Shown: piece after piece, positions 9,755-20,790 of the stretch | How the letters are laid out: the number at the start of each line of letters is the position of its first letter | Numbering within the stretch: the stretch's first letter is position 1 | Assembly: GCA_029204225.1 (NCBI GenBank) | Contig: CM055100.1 | Coordinates: forward strand, 5,033,512 to 5,097,511 | DNA length: 64,000 bases | Source of the DNA: Diphasiastrum complanatum | Lineage: Eukaryota; Streptophyta; Lycopodiopsida; Lycopodiales; Lycopodiaceae | Direction of reading: 5' to 3' | Notes under the pieces: generated by a model | What the model was told of the DNA's origin: nothing | Seen by the model: the letters and a program-made list of their open reading frames with translations, nothing else | Databases searched by the model: none | Made by a program: the position numbers and the translations under genes

Positions 9755-11013
9755 TATAGAGCGGCCGCCCTACGTTGTTGAGGCGGATTCGCCAGATAGT
9801 CATCTAGGGCCTTAGTGCCCGTATCGCTCTCTCTTCTCTGCTCACTTGTGGAAGGCTCTGCTTTGCCAGCATCCATAGGTCTGGATGAGAATCTGCGTGT
9901 TTCTAGCAGATCAGCCAAGAAGTCATCATCGCCACCAACGTCGGTGTTAGTCTCTGGAACGTTAGGGATGGAGTGATTAGGAGAGAGAGAGGCATAGGAA
10001 CGGCAGATTTAGGAGGAGCTGAATCTAACAAATTGTATGCTGCACAGGGGGGATTTGAGCTGTTTTAAGAACTCGTCCTGTCAGGTCTTGTACGTCTCAA
10101 CAGTTCCTTGATAAGGTTTCAAAAAATTTCTAGGAGGAGATTGAGAGGAGAAAGAAGGTGGACGAATAGGGTAAGTTGGAATGAATGTTTTAGAGAAATT
10201 AAATGCAGAGTAGGAAGAGGGTTTGAAGGTGGGAGGGGGAAGGGAAAAAGCTCCAGAAGCAGCCTTAGTTCTCTGGCTGTCCGAACCCAAACTACCACCC
10301 AATTGTCGGGTTTGCCCATCATTATTGCCCGCTCCATCATCTCTGTCATCGTCCCTTGGTCTATTGTCAAAAATTTATGCTTGGGCCTTGCACGCCGTGT
10401 TCCAAAGCTAGTTCACTTTCTCCAAGACTTGCTGCAGGGCCTTCATCATTTCTTCTAACTGATTCTGGGAATCGAGGATGATCTTTGCTTGTTTGGCCGC
10501 AACGTTCTCATAATTCATCTGTTAGGCTTCTCTTTCTTGAATCAACTATACGTACTTTTCCATTCGAATGGCTGGAGCTTGTGGAGCTTGAAACTGTATG
10601 TCTTCAGGTTTGACCAAAGGGGCATCAACTGTCGTCGCGCTAGATGATCCATCTCGTGATTGGTCGATTTGGGCCATTTGGCACTTAAGTTGCTGTTGAA
10701 CCTCTTCCAATTCTGCTATCTGCCCTGCCATCGCAGATTTTATTTCTTCTATCTCCTTTTCTTTTTCTTTTATTTGCTTTTTCTACTAAGAGATTGTTTG
10801 GTCCTAACATTTGACCTTATTTTCCAGAACCTTCTGTTGGCTCACCAACCAGTGCATGTGGTAACTGGTTTCGGACAGGCTAATCATCGAACACTTTGCT
10901 GCTTGGATACTGATCAGGAGCATGAGTGGTGATGTTTGTCCAAAAAATATATGTCGTTGAGGAAGTGAAGGTGACAATGGACGAAGTGGAGAGATGGCAT
11001 TAGTAGAGACGGT
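9755..11013 (-). pseudogene. Inverted second copy of the family E accessory ORF (middle part)
   Basis: Read on the minus strand this repeats the coiled-coil and linker part of the accessory ORF at about 7920-9190: AELEEVQQQLKCQMAQIDQ and KPEDIQFQAPQAPAIRMEKYV correspond to plus-strand residues near 8265-8420. The two copies face each other tail to tail, with the plus copy ending near 9750. They differ at many positions, so they are separate old copies rather than a fresh duplication. The right edge coincides with the start of the copia F LTR at 11014, so copia F either inserted here or ended it. Confidence 0.75.
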
Positions 11014-11658
11014 ATGTGAGAGATTTCAACAAGTTTAGTCATATTTTGGTAAATTGTCAATATGAGGCCAAACTCATTTTGGACTTAGAGATAAACTTTT
11101 TGAAGTTATATTAGTTTAAAATACATTCAATAAACACTTTTTGAAAGTGTGAGAAAGTTGGTAGTCAAGTTTGAGAGAGATTCAAATTTGAACTTTGGGT
11201 ACATTGAATCTAGACCCAGAAATAGTAGGGTTTATATTTTGGAGAGAAAGCCAAGTGGCCAAACAAGGTTTGGACACTCTATAAAAGGATGTAACTCATG
11301 GAGAGACACATCTTCTACCTTCTCTCTCTCTCATTTCATCATTATACATGGTTATCTTTGGATGCTACTACTCATTGGTGCACTCTCTTGATGATATCTT
11401 GTAATCTTATGTGTAGAATATTCATTTATTGTTATTTTTGGTTCCACACATGTAAAATATAGTAGGGTACTATAATTGTATGGATAGAAACTATATTCTA
11501 TTTTTTGGTTCATTTTTTATCAGTACCTCTTAGAGTTTGCATCTCATTTTGTATGTAGATGCTGATTTTTCTACATTGGCAGGATTGTTGGTTTGCTCCT
11601 TTTGTAACCAAAGATTAGGGACATGGATTGGATCTTGAATGATCTAAAATCATTCACA
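11014..11658 (+). repeat. 5' LTR of copia element F
   Basis: The proposed LTR starts TGTGAGAGATTTC and ends CATTCACA, directly before a primer-site-like TGTATCAGAGCTC. A TATA-like CTATAAAAGGATG sits at 11279. No matching 3' LTR was found in the window. The start is placed from the TG and from the end of family E similarity, so it could be off by a few bases. Confidence 0.65.
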
Positions 11659-11671
11659 TGTATCAGAGCTC
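11659..11671 (+). other. Primer-binding site of copia F (one base short)
   Basis: TGTATCAGAGCTC matches the copia site TGGTATCAGAGC except for one missing G. It abuts the LTR end. Confidence 0.7.
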
Positions 11672-12260
11672 TTGTGTTTCAGGTTATTAAAGGATCAGCC
11701 ATCTTTAGCAAGGATTTGGAGGAGTTACCAATGCTAGAGCATGCTAGATTGATCTCTACTCAAAAATCAGCATTTTTGCATGTGTAGAATCGATCTTTTG
11801 TAGGTCAAAACTCAATATAGGTTTATATACTTGATCAATTACAATTTCACACTTGGTTTACTGGAATTAGCCATTTTTTCATGCATTAGGAAGGTCTCAT
11901 TGGAGGCTACAAGATGATATATCAAGTTTCTAGAAATTGCATGTAGAATTTGAGATATTCAATTTTTTGTGATTTTGTCAAAACTCTGATTTTGATTGGA
12001 TCTCTAGTTTGTGAGGTTACTGAACTTCATTTGAGTGTGTTTCAATATTAGAAAGTTGCAAGAATTATTATATTGAGGATAGATCATAGGTTGATCAAGA
12101 TCTCACTATTCTATGTGTTGATTTTCTAGTTAGAAGTGCTAGAAGAGATTTGAGAGGTTCCATATCTTTGTGATTTCTTCTTGATTTCATTTTTTGACAT
12201 TCAAGAGAGTGCTTTGTGCATCGGAAAAAGGTTGAAAGAAGAAGATCAGGTCATTGTAAC
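11672..12260 (+). other. Untranslated leader of copia F
   Basis: AT-rich sequence between primer site and gag start with no open frame of note, as expected for a copia leader. Confidence 0.55.
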
Positions 12261-13012
12261 ATGGCTACAAATGGTGGATTCATGTTGGAAGGCAATGATA
12301 GGCTTACCTCAATCAACTATTCTACTTGGGAAGCAATGATAGGCTTACCTCAATAAGCTATTCTACTTGGAAGGTGAGGATGGAGTCCTTATTGGAGATG
12401 AATGAGTTGATGGAGATTGTTGCAGGTGTGGAGGAGAGGCCTCAAGCACCTCAAGATCAAGTGAGTTATGACAAGAGAGCTAAAAGAACTCTACACATGA
12501 TTAAGATGAATATTACCAATGAACTTACTCTTAGGAGAAAAATCTTTCAAAGTTTGCAAAAGAAATAAGAGAGTACTCATGATTTTGTTTTGAGGGTTAA
12601 AGCATTCAATGATGAGTTAGCATGTATTGATGAAAGCATTAAGAAGGTAGAACTTGTTCAAGTTATACTTAATGGCTTGTTGGATAATCATGCTAATCTT
12701 GTTCAAAGCTTTTCTATTCTTAAGACTTTGCCAAGTATTGTGGATTTGCAAGAGATTTTGGTGAATGAGGAGTATAGGCTTCAATCAAGAGGAGGTGGAT
12801 CTACATCAACATCTCATTATGAAGAGGAGGCTATGTTCATCAAAGGCAAGTTCAAGGGCAAAGGCAAAGGCAATTGGTCAAAAGGACAAGATCAAGGTGA
12901 GACTTCCTCTTCTGGCAAAAAGAAAGATAAGTCTAAGTTAAAATGCCTATGTTGTGGAATCAAAGGGCATTTTGCAAATGAATGTTTGAAAACTGGATCT
13001 AAAATTGTATAG
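12261..13012 (+). pseudogene. Copia F gag, frameshifted
   Basis: The start MATNGGFMLEGNDRLTSI is typical of plant copia gag. A 41-bp tandem duplication (12292-12332 and 12333-12373) shifts the frame; the second frame resumes NDRLTSISYSTWKVRMESLL. An in-frame TAA at 12566 interrupts it again, then VKAFNDELACIDESIKKVELV continues. The C-terminus has a CCHC zinc knuckle, CLCCGIKGHFANEC, which in this family binds genomic RNA. Protease, integrase, RT and RNase H are absent: copia sequence ends soon after the knuckle. Confidence 0.88.
12292..12373 (+). repeat. 41-bp tandem duplication at copia F gag start
   Basis: GCAATGATAGGCTTACCTCA begins at 12292 and again at 12333, and similarity runs through CTATTCTACTTGG. 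The period of 41 is not a multiple of three, so the duplication itself breaks gag. Confidence 0.9.
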
Positions 13013-13222
13013 AACCTATCCACGTGAGCTAGACCATCAGTTGTTGGCCTATAACACTCTCTGTGAATAGAGATGGATGAGATTAAAACATTATGTGGAA
13101 TAAGATGCAATAAAGACTAATAGAGGCAGTCAAAAAGCATAAACAAAAGAAGATACAAAAAATAACACCGATAAAGATAAAAAAAAAAAAATGTAACATA
13201 AAAATATGCAAGAACTATGGAG

Positions 13223-14141
13223 TTATATTGGGTCAATAAAAAACAACTCTTCGTAATACCGTCGTAGACGACCACCATTGACAACATTGACTAGGAGTAC
13301 TCCGTCAAGTGTTTGTAGTTGGAATACTCCATTGTGAGAGATTTTATTGATAACATAAGGTTATTTGCTTCTGAATTTTAGTTTTCTTGGATGCTTCTTA
13401 GACGTGTAAAAAAGCATGTGATCACCCAAGTATAAATCTTTATTGCGTAGGTGACAATCTGCTAGGCTTTTTGGCGACGTTTGTTAACCATTGTGCATGA
13501 TACGATATGAGTCGAGTCTCACACAATTGGGCTAACGTAAATAGCCTATATTTTAATTGCAGCATCCTCACAAAAATCTGTGGAGAAAGCTTGCATGACT
13601 CGCAAGCAGGGTACTAGGAATTCAATAGGCATTACTGCCTCTTGACCATATACAAGGTGGAATGGGATAACCCATTCGGTGGCCTTCTTGGGAGTTGTGC
13701 GGTACTCCCAGATAGCGGAAAACAGTTTGGCTTCCCAATCTGATCGGCTTGTTTCTGCTATCTTGGTCAAGATCTTACAAATCGTCTTGGTCGTGGACTC
13801 GGCTTGGCCATTACATCTAGGATAGTACGGAGTACTTTTGCGGTGAACAACAAGGTAATAACAGAGGAGATTATTGATCACTTCGTTTAAGAAGTGTGTG
13901 TGTCACGGTCACTAAAAAGCTCAATTGGATAGCCAAAACGTGTAATAATGTTTTCATATAGAAAACGCGCTACGGTCTTCACATTAGCGTCCTTTGTTGC
14001 ACGAGCTTCTACCCACTTAGTTGCATAATATGTTGCGATCAAGATATATAGTGCTTGGGTATTTTTGGCTGCTGGACTGATGGGCCCAACAAAGTTGATA
14101 CCCCACTTATGGAAGGCTTCGCCTTCTGCATTGGGTGTCAA
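13223..14141 (-). pseudogene. Ty3 family E integrase, minus strand
   Basis: On the minus strand the core reads WGINFVGPISPAAKNTQALY, then FLYENIITRFGYPIELFSDR, then YYPRCNGQAESTTKTICKIL, giving the D-D-E region. The first catalytic Asp appears lost: the family motif TDYATKWVEA reads TYYATKWVEA. Downstream, in broken frame, come RLISYHAQWLTNVAKKPSRL and a GPY/F-type end (GDHMLFYT, RKLKFRSK, PYVINKISHNGVFQLQTLDG, RLRRYYEELFFIDPI, stop at 13223). The zinc-binding N-terminus, RNase H and RT are missing: at 14141 the sequence jumps to protease-side gag-pol. Confidence 0.88.
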
Positions 14142-14628
14142 AGAGCCAAAGGCCCTAGCGACTTGATCTCCTGTGGAATGGATTTCGGCGGATAACGTTT
14201 GTTATCTAGATAGAAAATCACATGTTCATCCATCATTTCAACATCATTCATTGAAAGAATACCTTCTTTCGAAACTTGTGCAACAGAGACACTAGGTTCT
14301 CCAGGGTACCAAGCTATGGGAATAGGGTTGATCATCATAAGGAAAATGATGGGTGTGTCAATGTCCATAGAAGATGGTAGAATATACACTTCTTCTACAG
14401 CTGTTTCGATACGACACTATTGGAATCAGCACTGTCCACAGTGGCTAGTGCTTGACCCCAATTTATAATGTCGATTGATCTCGTATAGTGTCCTTTGGGT
14501 TGGATCAAAGACACTATCTAATTCGTCATAAGCTGTTGATGACCAATCATCATATACCTTGGCGGGCTTTATATGGCCAGTCGAGTCAACAATGACTCAT
14601 TTTTTATTATTGGTGAAGATTATCTTGC
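14138..14628 (-). pseudogene. Ty3 family E region between protease and RT, minus strand
   Basis: The segment YILPSSMDIDTPIIFLMMINPIPIAW followed by GEPSVSVAQVSKEGILSMNDVEMMDEHVIFYLD matches the minus-strand family E copy at 51739-52074 almost residue for residue. It joins integrase directly, so RT and RNase H (over 1.5 kb) were deleted. The right edge near 14628 meets a family A LTR that lacks its own first ~100 bp. Confidence 0.8.
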
Positions 14629-15358
14629 TTGGCCCAATGAGCACGCAAGTAAAGTTGTAAATAAAATAAACTTGACTTGGGCCTTGGAACTAAAATAAAA
14701 CTAGAGGCCCAAAGTCATTATTAAACTTAGAGATTATTTTTTAGAGTTGGGTCAAAATTGGGACTCACATGAATCTTGTGATTACCAATGTACTTTTTGT
14801 GGACCTTGGATCAAAATGGGTCCAAGATGAATGGATAGTATCATTGTGAATATTAGCCAATAGGATTGAGGGGCAAGGGCCTTTCCCATTTTATAAAAAG
14901 ACACCATTTGTACACTTTTCTCATGCTTAATGAGAAGGAAGAAACTCTACCAATTTTGGAAGAGAAGCATCCTCATTTGCAATTCAATGTTTGCTATTGC
15001 TCTTGTTGTTTTCTATTGCTTTCAAATTCATGCTTTTGGTTTCAATAGTTTATGTTTCTCCTTTAGCAAGTATAATGTGCATTTGAGCTAACCTCCACCC
15101 TCACTCTCTATCTCTCTCTTCTATCTTCTTTTCCCTCCATCTTTTCTAATCATTCCCTTCCTTTCACCTACAATCATGATGAATGTTAGTGTAGAGGAGT
15201 AGAGTTAAGGGAGAATAGTGTTAGTGGTGAGTAGAGTTAAGGGAGAAAGTAGGAAACTAACTAAAAATATCATCTATCCATAGTTAGGTACCTATCCAGT
15301 GATCTAACCCTTGTTGACAGGCAGGAGGGCTATACTACGCAAGATCTTTGACCCTACA
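14629..15358 (+). repeat. 5' LTR of A1, start missing
   Basis: It aligns with the complete LTR at 24331-25151 from about its 100th base onward and ends CCCTACA. The first ~100 bp, including the TGTTGGGG terminus, are replaced by minus-strand family E DNA. A TATA-like TTATAAAAAGACACC lies near 14892 and the CATGCTTAATGAGAAG segment near 14923. Confidence 0.88.
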
Positions 15359-15359
15359 G

Positions 15360-15378
15360 TGGCGCCGATGCCGGGGAT
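15360..15378 (+). other. Primer-binding site of A1 (tRNA-Asp type)
   Basis: TGGCGCCGATGCCGGGGAT starts one base after the LTR. It closely matches the tRNA-Asp-complementary site used by many plant Ty3 elements. Confidence 0.88.
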
Positions 15379-15659
15379 AGGTTTCCACTAACTAGTTTAG
15401 CTGCATTTTAGCTATTTTCTTGCTTTTTAGAGTAGTTTTAGGTAGATATTTGGGTGTTTAGAGAGAATTCTTTGTATTTTTTTGTGCTTCGAATGTTCGC
15501 AGCTAGCAGAGGAGGTGTGAGAGGGTAGAGGAGGCCCTGAACTGCCTCTAAGGGCTTTACACCCAAACCAACCAGCCAAAAAATCCAAAAAAACACACCA
15601 ATCTGCATTTTGGAAGGGAAAAAAGCCTAAAATCTCATCAAATTTTTATATCTCCAGAA

Positions 15660-16565
15660 TCAGTGAGAATTAACCCTTGCATGACTGGTAGCAGCTCCAA
15701 GGTACTGTCCCAGACCTGCATAGAAGCTTGCGAGAGTTAGTTTCAAGCAGATTGTAAAAATCAGAGAAAAATAAAAAAAAATACAAAAAACTCTTGAAAA
15801 AATCCAAAAAATTCAAATCTTCATAAGAACTCTCGCAGAGCCCTCTAAAGTTCCATCTCAGTGAGACCAGAACACAGAGAAGCTTGTGAGAGTTAGTTTG
15901 ATGTCTAAGTGTCTGTGCGAGAGGTCCTAGTGAAGAAAAAAACGGGAAAGTATTAGTGAACCCTCGCAAACAACAAAATTTTCAGTTTCAGTGGTCAAGA
16001 ACTCTCGCAGAGGATTCCAAAGTTCCATCTTAGTGAAACCAGGACACAGAAAAGCTTGCGAGTTATTTTGATTCTAGTGAGCAAAAAATTGGATTTAATT
16101 GCAAAAAAATCACTAAAAAGTGAAGATCCAGCAAATCCTTCTAGTAAGAACTCTCGCAGGCCCTCTGAATTGATTCAGAATGTCAATTCATATCATTGAT
16201 GAAACTTGCAAGAGTTAGTATGAAGATCTGGTGAAGATCAAGTCAGAAAAGTGGTTTTGAACCCTCGCAGACAATGAAATTTTCACTTCTTGCAAGAGTT
16301 AACTCTTGCAGAGAATTCTATAGTGAGATTTGACCCGAGTCCAGCTATTGTGAGCCTTGCGAGAGTTACTTCCCAGAGATCTGAAAGATATCAAGTTTTT
16401 TACCTGCAAAAAGAGCTAAAGAACCCTCGCACAGCCAACCCTCGCACAAGAGAACCCTCGCAGACTAGATCAGTGGAAAGATCTGCATCAGATCTAGCTA
16501 CTGTCAAAATATCACGTCAATCAGTGCAAGGAGTAAAACGTTATCAAGAAAAAACCATCACAAAG
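15660..16565 (+). repeat. Family A leader array of TGCGAGAGTTA and its reverse complement
   Basis: About seven forward words (TGCGAGAGTTA and variants, e.g. near 15730, 16058, 16356) and nine reverse-complement words (AACTCTCGCAGAG or AACCCTCGCAGA, e.g. near 15829, 16002, 16261, 16440) are scattered between the primer site and gag. Because the two are complementary, an RNA copy could fold into many alternative stems. A related set lies at 23250-23510 and 35215-35520, before the accessory ORF. Not a CRISPR: units are short, in both orientations, with uneven spacing. Confidence 0.8.
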
Positions 16566-16670
16566 AGCCTAAAATTCACTTTCGGCTGATCAGATTGATC
16601 AGATCCTTAGAGATCTTGACTGCATCCTTCTATATAAGCAAGATCCAATCACTTTGGAGCCCACCATGGG

Positions 16671-18355
16671 ATGAATCTGAGATCTGGACGGTCAATAGCA
16701 CGAAGGATAGCAAATCAAGCACCACACCTTCCCAGATTAGCAACTGTGCAACAAGAGGCAGAACCGAAACCAGCACCAATGGAACCAATGGGCCAACCTG
16801 TACCTGTCGCTCCCTTGCAAGCAGTCCGGAGAGCACCACGAATGAAAATACCAAAATACGACGGATCATCAGATCCCATCTGATTCCTCCATATCTACGA
16901 TCAAGCTTGTGAAATCTATGGTGAACGGACACCTACGGATAAGCTGATGTTGTTTTTCATTTCCTTATTGGCAGTGGCTCAGGATTGGTTTTTCAACCTG
17001 TCAGAGGAAGAAAAGTCCACCAAGCAAGTGGTTAAGGCGGTTCTCATTATGCGCTTTAAACCAAGAAAGTTCTTGAAAGACCCGTTCCTCCTGTTGAGCA
17101 AAGTCAAAATGGGAAAACGAGAAAGGGTCAGGGACTATATTGAGCGAGTCAAATACTTACGATCCGAGTGCAGTGCAGCCTGATTATGTGGTGATCATGT
17201 GGTTCCTAGCCGAGCTACCACGAAGCATCAGAAGAGAACCAAAACAACGGGAGCAGTACGCTACTCTACAAGAAGCTATGGAAGATGCCATCAGGGAAGA
17301 GGATGAAGGATCTGCTGACGAATATCCATCCACCCACACCCCTACTCCCTCGATCGCATCATAATCATCAAACGCATCTGCTCTATCCACATAAATGCTA
17401 TTGGAGCAAATGACAAAATTACACAAACAGTAGATGGAGCAACTTACGGCGCAGTTTGACCAAAAACTGAAAGCCTTACAGGGAGCTGTAGTAGTAACGC
17501 CACATCAACCGGAATCAAACCAGCTGCAGTATCCAAGACGGGAAAATGTATGATGTTCAGTGTGCACACAAAATTATACAACAAACAAGTGTCCAGTCCT
17601 AAAGCAAAATCTGAGACTGACACATAGATTCTGCCATCTGTGCAATGCAATATCGCATGATACGACATTTTGCCCATTCAACCCCCGGATTGTTCAACAG
17701 AAGAGAAGTCCTTATCAAACTTCCTATCCTTACCATCAAGGGGCACCCAACGCGGCATCAAGGTACGGCGCACCAAATTAACCACAGCGTATGGCCTTAC
17801 CTGCTCCACCAAGGCCAAACAATCAGCAAGTGGCCCATGTAAACCAGACAACAACAGAACCAGAGATGCAAATGCCACCACCAGCAACAATGGTACGGAC
17901 CCAATGAACCATTTACGGATCCTGCCATAAATGAATATGTTGCAGCCTATGCAGCTCAAACTCAGCGACAAGACGGAAGAAACTATGGCTGCTACGGATG
18001 CGACAAAGAACACAGAATTGCAGAATGTTTCTACAAGGGACAATATACATCCTTGTGTTGAGAATGCGGTTATGGACATTGTTACAAGAATTGTCCATTG
18101 AAACCTGGAACCAGTGCACCTCTTAACCTCATTGCCATACAGCAACCAACAGTTCCAGCAAGGATGCCATCGGAAGGACAACAATTCCACGCTCCTGTGT
18201 TAACTGCTACGCGAGCACAGAAGAGGAAGGAAGTGCCTCTCTCACCACCACCATCGGTCACTGATGACCATCGCTCAACTTCAGCGCCATATCCGAATGT
18301 GAGGGATGAAAGAAGACAGTACCAAAAAATAAGACACTGGGTACAGAAAGCATAA
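16671..18355 (+). pseudogene. Ty3 family A gag (A1)
   Basis: It begins MNLRSGRSIARRIANQ, continues through RMKIPKYDGSSDPI, then AQDWFFNLSEEEKSTKQ and the capsid C-terminal KRERVRDYIERVKYLRSEC (17113-17170) and AELPRSIRREPKQREQYATL. Two zinc knuckles of the form CX2CX3HX4C are visible near 17995-18090 (CYGCDKEHRIAEC, and one with its first Cys followed by a stop, ECGYGHCYKNC). Gag would build the particle and bind element RNA. At least six stops break the frame. The start was chosen because it follows the leader array and opens the longest homologous frame. Confidence 0.85.
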
Positions 18356-20276
18356 GCGGAGGAAAATGAGCAAGAAAGAGATAATCCTACGGAACCTCCA
18401 GTTGGCGTCGAACGGGAACCACAAACAGGCTCATCACTGCGCACTGATCAAAATGATCGGTTGCACGAACATGAACCACCTTTTCACATGGTGGAGCCCG
18501 AGGAACCATGCACTGAAAGGCTCGCACTTTTAATGTCAAGCCATGTTAGTTTACCACTCGGAGAACTACTGTGGATTGCACCACAAGTGAAAAGCCTTCT
18601 AGCTGAATGGGCCAAAGCAGATGAGGATCCAGTAGCGCCTGAGCCCATATATTGTACGGGCTATGAAGAAACAAATAACGTCCTCCACATCAGAGTAGCA
18701 TGAGAAAGTGAGGAACACACCATTACTTTGCCAATCAAACACAAGAGATACGAGGACGAGGCGGCAGTAGTAGATGGAGGATCGGGTGTCAATTTGATCT
18801 CCACTAATTGGTACAAAAAATGGGGTCTACAAGGATTGAAGCCAGCAAGATTTGCCATCAATCTAGGACATCAATCCTGTGTGAAACCAAAAGGTGTAGT
18901 TGTCGATATCCCTGTAAAGATAGCAAACATGCAGTTTGTGATTACTTTTGTAGTCATGGATATACCTGAATCTCCTTCTGCATACCGTGTTTTACTGGAA
19001 AGACCATGGTTGAAGACTACGCAAGTAGTACACAACTGGGGTACGGGAAAACTCACCTTCGAGAACAGAGAGCAGGCTGTAAAGGTTGATCCAACCACAT
19101 GGGCGGTGAAACCTATTGCACCCAAAGGTGATGACGGATCATCCACGACAGATTACATGATTGATCACCCAAGGGCAACCAAGGGGGGTCACTATCATTC
19201 AGAGACGGATGTCATGATATGGACAGACGCATTAGCAACTATTGACTGCCAGGCATGTCAATATGAATCAGATTTGGAACCTAGTACATTTTCACCCAAG
19301 TGTTACACTATGGACACACCCATCACATTTGGGGTGAATATGATAAACGTAGCATGGCTGTCAGTGGAACCTATTGAGAACCCAGTGGACGATGATTTGG
19401 TTCCTTGGAAACATGCTCTAACTTATTATAAAGAGATTGAGCTGACTGATGAACAGGTCCTACACCACATGGACCCAGATCGTTACATAATCAGGAAAGT
19501 ACCAGCTCAACCATCGCAAAAGTCTGCTATGGCGAAGGTATCAAGGATCGATCCACCCAAGGCACCTGCGAATAAGAAGAATCGGTTGAAGCAGCGCTAC
19601 AACCAGGTGATACATTGGAGTGATCTACCTGATGAGGTGATAGCTACAGTGGATGTGGATATTTTCAACCATGAGGCGAATGTCACGGTAGTCCTGATGA
19701 AGGATAACAAGGACGAATCCACCAAGATGACAAACAAGAGCAAAAAGAAAGTCCTTCAAGTCAATCAAGTTGGACTCAGATACAACGCCATCTTCTACAC
19801 AGGTGAAAGAAAATCAAAAAATGACTAGTCAGGCTAAGATCAATATGCTGAAAGAGGAATCTTGACGAGCACCAGTTCACGAGATGCCTGAGATTTTCAA
19901 GAACTATACCTTGGACAACGTGGTAATCATAATGCTGCAAGCCCAGAGAGAAAATGATCAAAGTCAGGCACCAGCGAAACAAGTCTTCGAGGGACCTGCG
20001 CGAACACAGCCGATGAACCTTGCTGAGCCAGGTGAAGAAGAAAAGATAGTACATGTGGGATAGCAGTTAACACCCACATAGTTCAAGAGACTACGATCAT
20101 TGTTGGTGGAGTATAAAGACTGTTTTGCCTGGAGTTATAGTGACCTGAAGGGCATTCCACCAACAATAGTCCAACACACCATACCATTGGTGGACGGAGC
20201 AGTCTCCAAGGTAAGCCGTTACTACTGCTGCAACCCAAACTATGCAGAATTGATCAAGTAAGAGTTGTAGAAGCTG
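18356..20276 (+). pseudogene. Ty3 family A protease and protease-RT linker (A1)
   Basis: The longest frame (18728-19828) holds the retropepsin-like motif AAVVDGGSGVNLIS with the presumed catalytic Asp codon at 18773. The usual D-S/T-G is D-G-G here, whereas family E has D-S-G-S-G-I-N. Downstream, a long linker (DALATIDCQACQYESDLE, MDTPITFGVNMINVAWLS) has no recognised domain but is conserved in A2 and in form in family E (DIDTPIIPLMMIDPIPIAW). Around 19760 the frame shifts relative to A2. Several stops then precede RT. Confidence 0.82.
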
Positions 20277-20790
20277 ATGGATGCAGATGTCATCTATGAA
20301 ATCGAACACACGAAATGGGTATCAAAGATAGTTATAGTACCCAAGAAGAACGAAAAAATACGGATTTGTGTGAATCTGAAGGTGCTAAATGCAGTCACCA
20401 AAAAGGACCATTTTCTTTTACCATTTACGGAAAGTGTCCTCAACAGGGTAGCTGGCGCCAAAGCCTACAGTGCTTTAGACGACTTCAACGGCTACAATCA
20501 AGTGAAGATAGCCCCCCAGGACCAACCCAAAATAGCATTCGCCACAGAATGGAGAACTTATGCCTATAAAGTGATGCCATTCGGACTTTGCAATGCCCCA
20601 AGCACTTTCCAGCGAGTCATGCAGGCGGCATTCAAAGATTATTTGCAAAAAAATTTGGAAATTTTCTTGGACGATCTGTGCGTGCATGGACCAGATTCAG
20701 AACACTTATCTAATTTGGAGAAGGTGTTACAAAAATGTCGCGAATACCAGATCTCCCTGAATAAAAAAAATATGTCAATTCTGGGTGACA
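20277..20790 (+). pseudogene. Ty3 family A reverse transcriptase (A1)
   Basis: Conserved RT blocks are in order: IVIVPKKNEKIRICVNLKVLN, DHFLLPFTESVLNRVAGAKA, DDFNGYNQVKIAPQD, YKVMPFGLCNAPSTFQRVMQ and the catalytic FLDD block (EIFLDDLCVHG, near 20660-20692). RT copies element RNA into DNA. A length change in an A tract near 20763-20772 shifts the frame relative to A2, which keeps PKKCQFWVTHGLILRHIVSRHG. FLDD in place of YLDD is seen in all three A copies (LLDD in A2), so it is a family trait rather than decay. Confidence 0.92.

Noticed and set aside
15660-16565. CRISPR-like array
   Set aside because: Units are about 11 bp, occur in both orientations and have irregular spacing; the context is a plant Ty3 leader.
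17678-18190. Minus-strand ORF of 170 residues in A1 gag
   Set aside because: It lies opposite the gag zinc-knuckle region and has no homology of its own.
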